From Bacteroidia bacterium (GTDB lineage Bacteria; Bacteroidota; Bacteroidia; Bacteroidales; Paludibacteraceae): a stretch of 64,000 bases of DNA. The stretch is from positions 62,001 to 126,000 of the forward strand of contig RZYM01000001.1 in the NCBI GenBank assembly GCA_009930305.1. Direction: 5' to 3'. This document shows positions 25,484-35,028 of the stretch, in pieces. Position 1 is the first letter of the stretch. The number at the start of each line of letters is the position of its first letter. Below the pieces are notes generated by a model. That model saw nothing but the letters and a program-made list of their open reading frames with translations, was not told the DNA's origin and did no database searches. The position numbers and the translations under genes were made by a program.

Positions 25484-27139
25484 ATGGAGCCACAGCTGTC
25501 AGATAGAACCTTAGGAGAATGGTTAGAGCATTGGGCAGAAGTATCGCCCGATAAAGAATACATAGTATATTCTGATCGAGACCTTCGTTTTACATGGAAA
25601 CAATTTAACGAAAGAGTTGACAACTTAGCCAAAGGCATGATTTCAATTGGCATTGAAAAAGGTTCACACGTTGGACTATGGGCAACTAATGTACCTGATT
25701 GGCTTACTTTTCTTTACGCTTGTGCAAAAATCGGTGCTGTCTGTGTAACGGTAAACACTAACTACAAACAAAACGAGTTAGAATATTTATGTGAGAATTC
25801 TGATATGCATACCCTTTGTATCATTGATGGTACATGGGATTGCGATTATGTAGAAATGACATACAAAATGCTCCCTGAACTTAAAACATGTCAACGCGGA
25901 CACTTGCATAGTGAACGCTTCCCTAACATAAAAAATGTAATCTACATTGGTCAGGAGAAACATCGTGGAATGTATAATACTGCCGAAATATTACTTTTGG
26001 GTAGTTCTGTCAGCAATTCAAAATTAAATGAAATAAAATCTTCAGTTAAATGCCACGATGTAGTAAATATGCAATACACATCAGGTACAACAGGATTTCC
26101 TAAAGGAGTTATGTTGACTCATTACAACATCGCAAATAATGGGTTCCTTACCGGAGAGAATATGAAATTTACACAAGACGACAAATTGTGCATATGCGTT
26201 CCTCTATTCCACTGCTTCGGAGTTGTACTTGCCACAATGAATTGCTTGACACACGGATGCACTCAGGTTATGGTTGAAAAATTCGACCCTCTGTTGGTAT
26301 TAGCTTCTGTACATCGCGAGCGATGCACTGCACTATATGGTGTTCCTACTATGTTTATAGCAGAACTTAATCATCCTATGTTTGATATGTTTGATTTAAC
26401 TTGCCTACGCACCGGTATTATGGCAGGCAGTTTGTGTCCTGTTGAGTTGATGCGACAAGTATGCGATAAAATGCACATGACAATTACCAGCGTATATGGA
26501 TTAACAGAGAGCTCTCCCGGTATGACTCAAACTACCGTTAATGATAGCTTTGAACAACGCTGTACTACAGTAGGTCGCAATTATCCTTTCGTAGAAGTTG
26601 AAGTTATTAACCCCGAAACAGGTGAGATTTGTCCCCCTGAAGTTCAAGGTGAAATGTGCTGCAAAGGATTCAATATCATGAAAGGATACTACAAAAATCC
26701 TGAAGCTACTGCCGAAACAATTGATAAAAACGGATTTTTACATTCAGGTGATCTTGGCATAAAAGACAAAGACGGATATTACCGCATCACCGGACGTATA
26801 AAGGATATGATTATTCGTGGAGGTGAAAACATATACCCAAGAGAAATTGAGGAATTCTTATATCATCTTGAGGGAGTTAACGACGTACAAGTAGCTGCAA
26901 TTCCTTCAAAAAAATACGGAGAAGAGATTGGCGCATTCATCATTCTTAAAGAAGAAGCTAAACTCGAAGCCGAAGATGTAAAAGATTTCTGTAAGGATAA
27001 GATTGCGCGTTATAAAATACCAAAATACATTTTCTTTGTTGATGCTTTCCCACTAACAGGTAGCGGAAAAATCCAAAAATTCAAACTTAAAGACATCGCT
27101 CTGAAAATATGTGCCGAGCAAGGTATTGAAATCATTTAA
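25484..27139 (+). CDS. AMP-forming acyl-CoA ligase (copy 1, fatty-acyl type)
   Basis: 551 residues, ANL superfamily. The AMP/phosphate-binding motif begins at Tyr198 ([11 protein letters not shown]), the adenylation motif is [11 protein letters not shown], and the hinge region [18 protein letters not shown]. The catalytic lysine Lys529 is in [10 protein letters not shown]. It activates a carboxylic acid to acyl-AMP and then acyl-CoA. Overall pattern resembles medium/long-chain acyl-CoA synthetases. It forms a two-gene operon with the XRE-cupin regulator. The substrate cannot be told from the sequence. Confidence 0.9.
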   Translation: MEPQLSDRTLGEWLEHWAEVSPDKEYIVYSDRDLRFTWKQFNERVDNLAKGMISIGIEKGSHVGLWATNVPDWLTFLYACAKIGAVCVTVNTNYKQNELEYLCENSDMHTLCIIDGTWDCDYVEMTYKMLPELKTCQRGHLHSERFPNIKNVIYIGQEKHRGMYNTAEILLLGSSVSNSKLNEIKSSVKCHDVVNMQYTSGTTGFPKGVMLTHYNIANNGFLTGENMKFTQDDKLCICVPLFHCFGVVLATMNCLTHGCTQVMVEKFDPLLVLASVHRERCTALYGVPTMFIAELNHPMFDMFDLTCLRTGIMAGSLCPVELMRQVCDKMHMTITSVYGLTESSPGMTQTTVNDSFEQRCTTVGRNYPFVEVEVINPETGEICPPEVQGEMCCKGFNIMKGYYKNPEATAETIDKNGFLHSGDLGIKDKDGYYRITGRIKDMIIRGGENIYPREIEEFLYHLEGVNDVQVAAIPSKKYGEEIGAFIILKEEAKLEAEDVKDFCKDKIARYKIPKYIFFVDAFPLTGSGKIQKFKLKDIALKICAEQGIEII

Positions 27140-27144
27140 TCTGT

Positions 27145-27173
27145 TTGATATTAAAAAATAATCAATATCTTTG
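27145..27173 (+). promoter_or_regulatory. Promoter of the SIMPL gene
   Basis: TTTG ending at 27147, 18 bases, then TATCTTTG at 27166-27173, 24 bases before the ATG. Confidence 0.65.
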
Positions 27174-27197
27174 TAAAGCAACCTAAAAATTAAGAGT

Positions 27198-27911
27198 ATG
27201 GAAAATAAGAATCTTGCTATTATAATTGCAAGCGCATGTATAGGCGTATGCATAGTAATTTCATCCATTATTTTTGCTTTCAGCATTAGCAGTTTAAGCG
27301 AAAATCAACGCACGGTTCAGGTAAAAGGTTTGTCGGAACGTGAAGTAGCAGCCAACTCTGTAATATGGCCTATCGTTTACAAAGATGCCGGTAATGAGTT
27401 AAGTTCATTATATGGTAGTATCGAAAGTAAGAATTTGATTATAAAGAACTTTTTAGTTGAGAATGGAATCTCAGAATCGGAAATTTCTGTTGCAGCTCCA
27501 AATGTAAAAGACCGCTCTGCTGAAATGTATGGACCCGAAAAAGCTGAATTTAGATTTTATGCAACCGCAATTTTAACGGTTTCTACAGATAAGGTTGATT
27601 TAGTAAGAAGTTTAATTACTAAGATTTCAAGTATCGGCAGGAACAACATATCATTCAGTTCCGACGAATATCAAAATCAAATTGAATACAATTACACAAA
27701 ACTTAATGATATTAAGAATGAAATGGTTGAGGAAGCAACTAAGAATGCAAGAGCTACAGCACAGAAATTTGCCGATGATTCTGAAAGTTCTTTAGGTAAA
27801 ATCAAGACTGCATCACAAGGTCAGTTCACTATTTATAATCGAGATAATTACACTCCATACATAAAGATTGTAAGAGTAGTTAGTTCTGTTGAGTATTTCA
27901 TTAAAGACTAA
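27198..27911 (+). CDS. SIMPL-domain periplasmic protein
   Basis: 237 residues. An N-terminal signal anchor (about 7-29) is followed by the SIMPL/DUF541 pattern: VQVKGLSEREVAANSVIWPIV, FYATAILTVSTDKVDLV and a C-terminal VRVVSSVEYFIKD. Members are periplasmic or envelope-attached and form ring-like oligomers; some (BP26) are immunogenic, but the molecular role is unclear. It is a single gene with its own promoter, convergent with the dehydrogenase gene. Confidence 0.88.
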   Translation: MENKNLAIIIASACIGVCIVISSIIFAFSISSLSENQRTVQVKGLSEREVAANSVIWPIVYKDAGNELSSLYGSIESKNLIIKNFLVENGISESEISVAAPNVKDRSAEMYGPEKAEFRFYATAILTVSTDKVDLVRSLITKISSIGRNNISFSSDEYQNQIEYNYTKLNDIKNEMVEEATKNARATAQKFADDSESSLGKIKTASQGQFTIYNRDNYTPYIKIVRVVSSVEYFIKD

Positions 27912-27927
27912 AATAAATTATCTATTT

Positions 27928-28878
27928 CTAATTTACTTTGCTTATTGAACCACCCTCAAAGAAGTTTATGATGTTTTGACATGCGGCTGATGCCATAAGG
28001 TTACGAACTTCGTGGGTTGCTGTGCCTGCATGCGGAGATAAAACCACATTATCTAATTCGATTAATTCCGATGGAATCGTAGGTTCCTGCTCGTAGACAT
28101 CTAAAGCTGCACCGGCTATAATGCCGTTCTGCAAAGCATAAATCAAAGCCTTTTCGTCAACTACAGCACCACGCGAAGTATTTATAAGATATGCATTAGA
28201 TTTCATCACCTTTAAGCGTTCTAAATTAATAAGATGATGGGTTTCGGAAGTATACGGAGTATTTACACTTACAACATCAGATACAGATAACAAGCTATCT
28301 AAATCTAGCCACTTTGCATCATATTTTTGTTCTATATATGAAGGAACTCTATGTCTACTATTATAAACAATCTTCATACCTGATGCAACAGCCCTGCGAG
28401 CTATGGCTTGACCTATATTACCAAAACCTACAATTCCAAGCACTTTCGCATTTAAGCCATTCGAAAGATTTTCTAAAACGCCCCATTTCACCGATTGTTT
28501 ACGGATTTGTCTGTCTGCATAACTTATCTGCCTAACCAGATCTAGCATCAGACCAAAAGCAAGTTCTGCAGTCGGCTCTATAACAACATCAGGCGTATTT
28601 GTAACAACGATAGCTTTTTTTGAAGCATATTCAATATCAATATTATTAAAACCTACCCCAAAATTTGAAATTATACGCAATCTGTTACCTGCATCAATTA
28701 TTTCTTTGTCAATTTTAAAATTAAACATCGATAATATCGCATCACAATCGGTAATTATATCAATTATCTCCGATTTCGAAAAAGAATTTTCTTTCGGAAT
28801 TATACAATCATAGCGATTCTGAATACTTTCATAAGATTCAGGAAATAATGCTTGTGTTATCAGAACTTTCCTTTTCAT
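27928..28878 (-). CDS. D-2-hydroxyacid dehydrogenase (glyoxylate/hydroxypyruvate reductase-like)
   Basis: 316 residues. The NAD(P)-binding motif is GIVGFGNIGQAIA (about 148-160). The catalytic triad of the family is visible as Arg in NTSRGAVVDEKAL, Glu in VYEQEP and His in SPHAGT. It reduces 2-keto acids to D-2-hydroxy acids. Close patterns occur in glyoxylate/hydroxypyruvate reductases and D-lactate-type enzymes, so the substrate is open. Its ATG overlaps the rpoN stop in an ATGA arrangement, implying translational coupling to sigma-54. Confidence 0.88.
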   Translation of the reverse strand: MKRKVLITQALFPESYESIQNRYDCIIPKENSFSKSEIIDIITDCDAILSMFNFKIDKEIIDAGNRLRIISNFGVGFNNIDIEYASKKAIVVTNTPDVVIEPTAELAFGLMLDLVRQISYADRQIRKQSVKWGVLENLSNGLNAKVLGIVGFGNIGQAIARRAVASGMKIVYNSRHRVPSYIEQKYDAKWLDLDSLLSVSDVVSVNTPYTSETHHLINLERLKVMKSNAYLINTSRGAVVDEKALIYALQNGIIAGAALDVYEQEPTIPSELIELDNVVLSPHAGTATHEVRNLMASAACQNIINFFEGGSISKVN

Positions 28879-30332
28879 ATCTTTTTACGTAAACGTGCTA
28901 CCGGCAAACCAAGTTGCTCACGATATTTGGCAACAGTACGCCTTGCTATTAAAAAACCTTTTTTTTGCAGAATATCACATAATTTTTCATCAGACAAAGG
29001 TCTTGACTTATCTTCTTCATCAATGCAAATCTGCAAGATTCGTTTTATTTCACGAGTAGAAATTTCTTCTCCACTATTGGTCATTAAACCTTCTGTAAAG
29101 AAATGCTTTAACGAAAACAAACCAAAATCAGTTTGAATATATTTGCTGCCTGATACCCTAGACACAGTAGATACATCACAACCTGATTTATCTGCTATAT
29201 CTTTCATTGTCATTGGTTTAAGCAATGACTCATCACCTTCGGAAAAGTATTTTTTTTGATACTGTATTATTGATCGCATCACTCTAAGCAAGGTATCATC
29301 TCTTTGCTTTATTGCATCAATAAAAGACTTGGCACTGTCTAATTTTTGCTTTGCAAAAGCAACTGCATCTTTCATTGAAGCAGTTTTGTTTTTTGGATTT
29401 CCGGAATAATCTTCAAACAACTGCCTATATTCTTTACTTACATGCAAATCGGGTATATCCTTATTATTTAATGATAATGTATCCGATTCGCTATCATATA
29501 TAAAATCCGGCGTAATGGCATCAGTCGAACGCATTAATGCGGCTTCAATAAAGGCATTACCCGGTTTTGGATTCAGTTTTAAGATTTCATCTGCCGCTGC
29601 CTTTAATTCCTCATCCGATATATTAAGTTCCTTGCAAATCTTATCATAATGTTTTTGTCCGAATTCATCGAAACATTCTTCTACAATTCGCATAGCATCA
29701 TCTATAGATTCAGTCAATGTTTTGCGTTGCAATTGCAATAATAGACATTCCTCAAGATACCTTGCACCAACACCTGCAGGTTCTAAAGATTGCACATTAG
29801 ATAAGGCCTCAAAAACTTCTGTTTCAGTTACATTCCAAGCTGTATGAACATTAATATCATCAACTATCTGTGCAACTTCTCGGCGCATATAACCTTCTTC
29901 ATCTATATTTCCGATTATATAATCTCCTAATTTTTTCTGACGATCGTTCAATGACATTAAGTGTAATTGTCCGCTCAAATATTCTATAAAAGTTATTCCA
30001 TCAGAATACGAAGCATCAGTTTGCTTATTATCATCTGGAGAATAATTATCAGATTGTATTTTATAATCGGCAACATCTTCTTCCGGCAAATAATCATCCA
30101 AATCAGAATCCATCTTTTCATCGGCAGATTCTATACTATCTTCCCCATCCAATTGAATATCATCATGCTCCTGCATTTCTTCTCCCTCTTCAAGTGCCGG
30201 GTTTTCTTCTAACTCGTGCTTGATTTTTTCTTCTAATTCGAGAACGGAATATTCCAACAATTTGATGACTTGCAATTGTTGCGGCGACAGATTTTGCCGT
30301 ATTTGCTGCTTCATTTGTTGTTTTAGTGCCAT
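28875..30332 (-). CDS. rpoN: RNA polymerase sigma-54 factor RpoN
   Basis: 485 residues from the ATG at 30332; the frame continues upstream to 30383, but those codons contain the promoter. Region I is Gln/Leu-rich (QQMKQQIRQNLSPQQLQVI...). An acidic region II (about 60-110) follows, then the core-binding and HTH domains (MKDIADKSGCDVSTVSRV). The RpoN box ARRTVAKYRE lies near the C-terminus and binds the -24 promoter element. Sigma-54 needs enhancer-binding AAA+ activators; none is encoded in this window. Confidence 0.97.
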   Translation of the reverse strand: MALKQQMKQQIRQNLSPQQLQVIKLLEYSVLELEEKIKHELEENPALEEGEEMQEHDDIQLDGEDSIESADEKMDSDLDDYLPEEDVADYKIQSDNYSPDDNKQTDASYSDGITFIEYLSGQLHLMSLNDRQKKLGDYIIGNIDEEGYMRREVAQIVDDINVHTAWNVTETEVFEALSNVQSLEPAGVGARYLEECLLLQLQRKTLTESIDDAMRIVEECFDEFGQKHYDKICKELNISDEELKAAADEILKLNPKPGNAFIEAALMRSTDAITPDFIYDSESDTLSLNNKDIPDLHVSKEYRQLFEDYSGNPKNKTASMKDAVAFAKQKLDSAKSFIDAIKQRDDTLLRVMRSIIQYQKKYFSEGDESLLKPMTMKDIADKSGCDVSTVSRVSGSKYIQTDFGLFSLKHFFTEGLMTNSGEEISTREIKRILQICIDEEDKSRPLSDEKLCDILQKKGFLIARRTVAKYREQLGLPVARLRKKI

Positions 30333-30350
30333 AAATTTCGGATTTGAAGA

Positions 30351-30378
30351 CAAATGTACAAAAAAATCAGTACTTTTG
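30351..30378. promoter_or_regulatory. Closely spaced divergent -7 elements for rpoN and plsC
   Basis: Minus-strand TACATTTG (30358-30351) serves rpoN, and plus-strand TACTTTTG (30371-30378) serves plsC. The two predicted transcripts diverge from sites about 35 bases apart, each with a leader of about 15-25 bases. -33 elements are weak on both sides. Confidence 0.55.
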
Positions 30379-30404
30379 CCCAAATAGCATGTAAACCTTC
30401 AAAT

Positions 30405-31136
30405 ATGAACCCGTTTTTAAAAGCCTTTTGGCTTCTCTATTTAGTTTTAATTTATCTGCCAATAGGCGTTACTGCAACTATTATCTGTGCAATAGTTACC
30501 ATAGTTATGTGCGCCATCGGCGACCACAAAATATGGGGATATTACCCCGGTAAATGGTGGGCACGCTTCATTTGTTTGCTAACTTTTTCGAGGGTTGAAG
30601 TTGTTGGTAGTGAGAATCTTAAAAAAGGTCAGTCTTACGTTTTTGCTGCAAATCATGCAAGTATATACGATGTGTTTTTAATTTACGGATATATAGGCGT
30701 ATCGTTTAAATGGATTATAAAAAAGGAGTTACAAACAGTTCCTTTTATTGGCAAAGCATGTATTTCAGCAGGACATATTTATATTAACAGAGATGGGGGT
30801 AAGGAGGCCTTAAAATCTATTCAAAGAGCCAAAGAAATATTAAGCGAAAGTGTTTCAGTTGTTGTATTTCCGGAGGGTTCCCGCACAAAAAATGGTGAGG
30901 TTGGTCGTTTTAAAAGAGGAGCTTTCGAAATATCTAAAGACATGCAATTACCAATAGTTCCAATCAGCTTATCGGGATGCTACCATGTAATGAAGGTAGG
31001 AAGTTCATATCCTGTCCCTGGCAAACTTAAGCTACACATACATCCTCCTGTAGATTTTAAACCTCAAGATCATGAAGAAGAGTTACAATTGATTGAAAAA
31101 ATTCGCAATACAATTATCTCAGGAATCGAATCATGA
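30405..31136 (+). CDS. plsC: 1-acyl-sn-glycerol-3-phosphate acyltransferase PlsC
   Basis: 243 residues from the ATG at 30405 (MNPFLKAFWLL); an earlier ATG at 30354 lies upstream of the -7 element. It acylates lysophosphatidic acid to phosphatidic acid at the inner membrane. An N-terminal membrane segment (about 5-40) is followed by the HX4D motif in NHASIYD and the substrate-binding motif FPEGSRTKNG. It overlaps the downstream OmpA/PD40 gene by 4 bases. Confidence 0.93.
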   Translation: MNPFLKAFWLLYLVLIYLPIGVTATIICAIVTIVMCAIGDHKIWGYYPGKWWARFICLLTFSRVEVVGSENLKKGQSYVFAANHASIYDVFLIYGYIGVSFKWIIKKELQTVPFIGKACISAGHIYINRDGGKEALKSIQRAKEILSESVSVVVFPEGSRTKNGEVGRFKRGAFEISKDMQLPIVPISLSGCYHVMKVGSSYPVPGKLKLHIHPPVDFKPQDHEEELQLIEKIRNTIISGIES

Positions 31137-32770
31137 AACGTATTCTGCAAACAATTCTATGCATATTCATCGGCATAACTGCATTAACTGCAGAACCAAA
31201 CTCTAAAGCGCTATTACAGATTGTAAATTCTCTTGGAAAAGGAGATAAAAAAACAGCAATTGAACTTATAACAAAGCAAATAAAAAAGGATAAAAAAGAA
31301 GCACAATGGTACTGGTTTGCAGATGACTATTACGAATCTGAAGACAATACTAATGCTCGCATAAGAATATTACAACAAGCTTTATCGGTTAAAAAGTTAT
31401 CGCAAATCGAAGAAACAAAATTAAGATTGGCAATGGCATACTTCGATGGAGGAAATTATAAATCTGCAGATTCTATACTTGCATTATTAAAACAGAATAA
31501 GAAAGTTACACAACTGCGCAGGAATTTCATTTTTGCAGACTCATTAAAACACAATCCTATAGAAGTAGTTATTACTGATATGGGCGATAGTATTAACACT
31601 CCTTATGATAATATTTGGCCTTTTGCATCTACAGATAAAGAACATTTCTTAAGCACGGTTGTAATTGGGAAAAAGAATTCAACTCCCAACTCTAACATTA
31701 TTCAGGAAGATATTTTTGTAAGTACTAAGCAGGACGGGAAATGGCAACCTACACAAGCATTAAATGGCCCTATACGCACTAACGAAAACGAAGGGGCTCA
31801 AAGCATTTCTGCCGATGGAAACTACATTTTTTTTGTAGCTTGCAATAGAAGAGAAAATGTTGGAAGTTGCGATATATATTACATTATTAAAAATAAAAAC
31901 ACATGGAGTAAACCTGTTAATGCAAGCATCCCTCTAAATACTCGTGATTGGGAAAGCACTCCTTGTATATCTGCAAGCAATTCTATTATTTATTTTTCGA
32001 GTAACCGACCTGGCGGATACGGAGGAAAAGATATTTGGAAAAGCACAATTAGTAAAATATCCAATGGTCAACTTATTTTTAGCGAGCCAAAAAATTTGGG
32101 GCCGATTATTAATACTCCTGAGGATGAAATTTCTCCATACATAGATCCTTATGGCAAATATTTGTATTTTTCTTCGACAGGCCACGGTGGAATGGGCAAA
32201 TTTGACGTTTTTTATACTCAAAAAGATAAAAATGAAGAATGGGTAGAACCTAAAAATATAGGTTATCCTATTAATACACATAAAGACGAATTCGGTTTTA
32301 CTCTTGATGTAGATGGTCAAACAGCATATCTATCATGCAATGGATACGAAAAATTTTCTGAAAACAAAAGAATTTATTCAATCAGACTACCGCAACCATT
32401 ACAAATTAATCGTCCACTTGAGAATAAAGGAGATACTATAATATTAGAGAATATATATTTTGATGTTGATATGGCATTGATAAAACCTGAGTCTGCACCA
32501 AGCCTAGAGAACTTGCTTGACTTCCTTAATGTACATCCTAACTACAATGTTGAAATTTCGGGTCATACAGATAATTCAGGTACACGCGAACACAATCAAA
32601 GACTTTCCATGGCAAGAGCAAAGGCTGTTGTAGAATACCTGACAAGACATAATATCTCGCCAAGTAGACTCTCGTATATTGGATATGGCATGGACAAACC
32701 AATTGCCTCAAACGACACTGATGAAGGACGAGCAAAAAACAGACGAATCGATATAACTATCAAACGTTAA
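31133..32770 (+). CDS. TPR-PD40-OmpA envelope protein (PorE-like)
   Basis: 545 residues. Signal peptide (about 1-21), a TPR-like helical region (about 25-135), then several PD40/WD40-like blades (SADGNYIFFVAC, FSSNRPGGYGGKDIWKS, FSSTGHGGMGKFDVFYT). A C-terminal OmpA domain (about 430-545) carries the peptidoglycan-binding pattern ISGHTDNSGTREHNQRLSMARA. The layout resembles PorE, the peptidoglycan-binding T9SS lipoprotein, but there is no lipobox cysteine and no carboxypeptidase-regulatory insert. It probably links peptidoglycan to an outer-membrane assembly. It overlaps plsC by ATGA. Confidence 0.87.
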   Translation: MKRILQTILCIFIGITALTAEPNSKALLQIVNSLGKGDKKTAIELITKQIKKDKKEAQWYWFADDYYESEDNTNARIRILQQALSVKKLSQIEETKLRLAMAYFDGGNYKSADSILALLKQNKKVTQLRRNFIFADSLKHNPIEVVITDMGDSINTPYDNIWPFASTDKEHFLSTVVIGKKNSTPNSNIIQEDIFVSTKQDGKWQPTQALNGPIRTNENEGAQSISADGNYIFFVACNRRENVGSCDIYYIIKNKNTWSKPVNASIPLNTRDWESTPCISASNSIIYFSSNRPGGYGGKDIWKSTISKISNGQLIFSEPKNLGPIINTPEDEISPYIDPYGKYLYFSSTGHGGMGKFDVFYTQKDKNEEWVEPKNIGYPINTHKDEFGFTLDVDGQTAYLSCNGYEKFSENKRIYSIRLPQPLQINRPLENKGDTIILENIYFDVDMALIKPESAPSLENLLDFLNVHPNYNVEISGHTDNSGTREHNQRLSMARAKAVVEYLTRHNISPSRLSYIGYGMDKPIASNDTDEGRAKNRRIDITIKR

Positions 32771-32773
32771 AAA

Positions 32774-33475
32774 CTATTCGAATGATATGTAATGGGCAAT
32801 GCGTTCAATATCATCTCCGGTAATATCATCAGAAATAGCTATTTCATCGGCAGAATGCAGCTTTTTATCTGCGTTTGCATCACGCAGGTTTACTATTGCA
32901 AGTGCTTGATAGTATGATATATATGGATGACTCTTCAGTTCTTTTATACTCAATTCATTTACTTTTATCTTTTTAATTGTTGATGCATCAACCAGAACCT
33001 CATCTTTAATAAGATTATAAATATTTTCATCTAATCCATAGACCTCAAGCAACTGCTCTTTACAATAGAAACCGCCTAACTTATTTCTGAATTTCACTAT
33101 TCTATGTGCAAATCCACTACCTATTCCACGTAATGACTTGAGTTCTGTAGTATCAGCAGAATTTAATTCTATTGATAAATGCACATAGCTTTTCTTTTTA
33201 TACTGCTTATACTTATAAACTTTCTGATTACTATTGTTTGTGTTTTCGATAGTAATTATCTGATTCTTTTTGGAGGTCGAATCTTTATTCGCATATCTTA
33301 TAGAATCAAACTGCTGAATAGCACTTAGTTCGGGCTCGTTGTCATCATTTTGATACTGCGCCAACATATAAGAACTAGTTAGCTTTATACAAACTAAAAT
33401 TAAGATAATTGTTAGCAGTACAAGCACCCCGCGCCTTTCCTGCTTAGTAAAGAAGAAATAATCTTTCCACTCCAT
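32774..33475 (-). CDS. Membrane-anchored helix-hairpin-helix protein (ComEA-like)
   Basis: 233 residues. A membrane anchor near 17-37 is followed by a low-complexity Asn/Lys-rich stretch and two helix-hairpin-helix motifs: IELNSADTTELKSLRGIGSGFA and KVNELSIKELKSHPYISYYQALAI. ComEA-type HhH proteins bind DNA at the cell surface during uptake. In Bacteroidota this variant is widespread, and a DNA-uptake role is inferred only. A -7 element (minus-strand TATATTTG, 33524-33517) lies in the gap after the transporter gene. Confidence 0.85.
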   Translation of the reverse strand: MEWKDYFFFTKQERRGVLVLLTIILILVCIKLTSSYMLAQYQNDDNEPELSAIQQFDSIRYANKDSTSKKNQIITIENTNNSNQKVYKYKQYKKKSYVHLSIELNSADTTELKSLRGIGSGFAHRIVKFRNKLGGFYCKEQLLEVYGLDENIYNLIKDEVLVDASTIKKIKVNELSIKELKSHPYISYYQALAIVNLRDANADKKLHSADEIAISDDITGDDIERIAHYISFE

Positions 33476-33527
33476 AAGACATAAAAATTAAGATGTTGAT
33501 ATTATATTTACGGTTGCAAATATAACG

Positions 33528-34892
33528 CTATTTTACAATACTGGTCACAAATACTGCAAAAATACACAAAGGTGCTACATAGCGAAGTATAAAGATATAT
33601 ATTTTAAAACCTTTTACTTTGATGCTTCCTTTATTACTCAATTCATCAGATACTATTTGTTTATCTAAGTACCAAGCTACAAAAATAGATATTAGCATTC
33701 CGCCCAATGGCAATAATAGTGAGGCGGTTAGGTATTCGAGCCACTCGAAAAAGTTCATTGAAAGAAAAGTTACATTCTTCATTATACTAAAAGACCACGA
33801 ACAAAAAACACCTAAGAATAACACCAAACCACTTACTATGCGTGATGAATTTAATCTACTTATTGAATATCGTTCATGAATATATGCCGTTACGACTTCA
33901 TGAAGTGATATAAGCGAAGTTAATGCGGCCAAAAACAATAATATATAAAACATTGTTGACCAAATAAAAGAACCGGGCATCTGCTGAAAAACGTTTGGCA
34001 AAACCATATAAACTAAACCAGGACCTGCTTCGGGTTGCATATTGAAAGCAAAAACGGCCGGGAATATTATTAAACCTGCAGTTACTGAAACCAATGTATC
34101 AATCAATGTTACTTGAGCAGCCATTTTGGGCAAATTAATATCGTTCTTGAAATAAGAAGAATATGTGATTAAGCATCCCATACCTAAACTTAGCGAAAAA
34201 AACGCATGACCTAAGGCTGTAAGAACTGATTCGGCTGTAAGTTTAGAAAAATCAGGATTTAAAAAAAATTCTATTCCTTTCATACTACCTGGCAGTAATA
34301 TGGAATGAACTGCTAAAATCAACATGAACAAGAATAAAAGCGGCATCATAATCCTAGAGGCTTTCTCAATTCCTCCTTTAATGCCTTTTTTCACGATTAA
34401 ATGGGATATTAACATCACCAATGCAGTCCATATTATAGGACGAATCGGATTTGCCGTAAATGTCTCGAACATAGATGTATAATCAACTGCCGATTTATTT
34501 TCGAGTTCTAAGCTAAAAGCCTTGAATACATATTCCATTGTCCAACCCGCAACAACCGAATAATATCCTAAAATCAACAATCCTGCTAAAACTCCCATGT
34601 AACCTACCCAATGCCATTTAGTGTTTGGTGCAAGTTTTTTAAATGCCCCTACAGGGTTAGCTTTAGCACGCCGCCCTATTACAAACTCTGCCATTACTAC
34701 AGGAAAACCTATGATGAATATACACACAAGATATACCAACAAAAAAGCAGCGCCACCATTACGACCTGTTTCGTATGGGAATCGCCATATATTGCCCAAA
34801 CCGACAGCAGAACCAACGGTTGCCATTAAAATACCTATTTTTGTTGCAAAACCTCCGCGCTTTTCCATTTTTGTATTTTGTTCGGCAAACAT
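33528..34892 (-). CDS. Sodium:neurotransmitter symporter (NSS) family transporter
   Basis: 454 residues from the ATG at 34892; the ATG at 34868 (MEKRGGF) is an alternative, and the one at 34943 lies upstream of the -7 element. Eleven or twelve membrane helices. The TM1 signature TVGSAVGLGNIWRFPYETG includes the substrate- and sodium-binding unwound region of LeuT-fold transporters. It probably imports an amino acid with Na+; the substrate is not readable. Single gene with its own promoter. Confidence 0.93.
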   Translation of the reverse strand: MFAEQNTKMEKRGGFATKIGILMATVGSAVGLGNIWRFPYETGRNGGAAFLLVYLVCIFIIGFPVVMAEFVIGRRAKANPVGAFKKLAPNTKWHWVGYMGVLAGLLILGYYSVVAGWTMEYVFKAFSLELENKSAVDYTSMFETFTANPIRPIIWTALVMLISHLIVKKGIKGGIEKASRIMMPLLFLFMLILAVHSILLPGSMKGIEFFLNPDFSKLTAESVLTALGHAFFSLSLGMGCLITYSSYFKNDINLPKMAAQVTLIDTLVSVTAGLIIFPAVFAFNMQPEAGPGLVYMVLPNVFQQMPGSFIWSTMFYILLFLAALTSLISLHEVVTAYIHERYSISRLNSSRIVSGLVLFLGVFCSWSFSIMKNVTFLSMNFFEWLEYLTASLLLPLGGMLISIFVAWYLDKQIVSDELSNKGSIKVKGFKIYIFILRYVAPLCIFAVFVTSIVK

Positions 34893-34912
34893 ACTAAAAA
34901 TCTGTGAAATGA

Positions 34913-34920
34913 CAAATGTA
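34913..34920 (-). promoter_or_regulatory. -7 element of the NSS transporter gene
   Basis: Minus-strand TACATTTG, about 20 bases upstream of the preferred ATG. Confidence 0.45.
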
Positions 34921-34965
34921 TGATAATACACAACATCATACAACTATGCTAGATTATTTTTATAT

Positions 34966-35028
34966 AATATGTCATTTTTGAAATATTATGCGTATATTTG
35001 CATAGTAATATATCAAAATAGACAACAT
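34966..35028 (+). promoter_or_regulatory. hipBA promoter with two HipB-type operators
   Basis: The operator at 34966-34987 reads AATATGTC, six bases, GAAATATT, an imperfect inverted repeat. A second, weaker copy (AATATATC then GACAACAT) lies at 35007-35028, exactly 41 bases further on, and touches the hipB start codon. The -7 element TATATTTG at 34993-35000 lies between them, so binding at both sites would block transcription. Matching copies recur after hipA. Confidence 0.75.
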
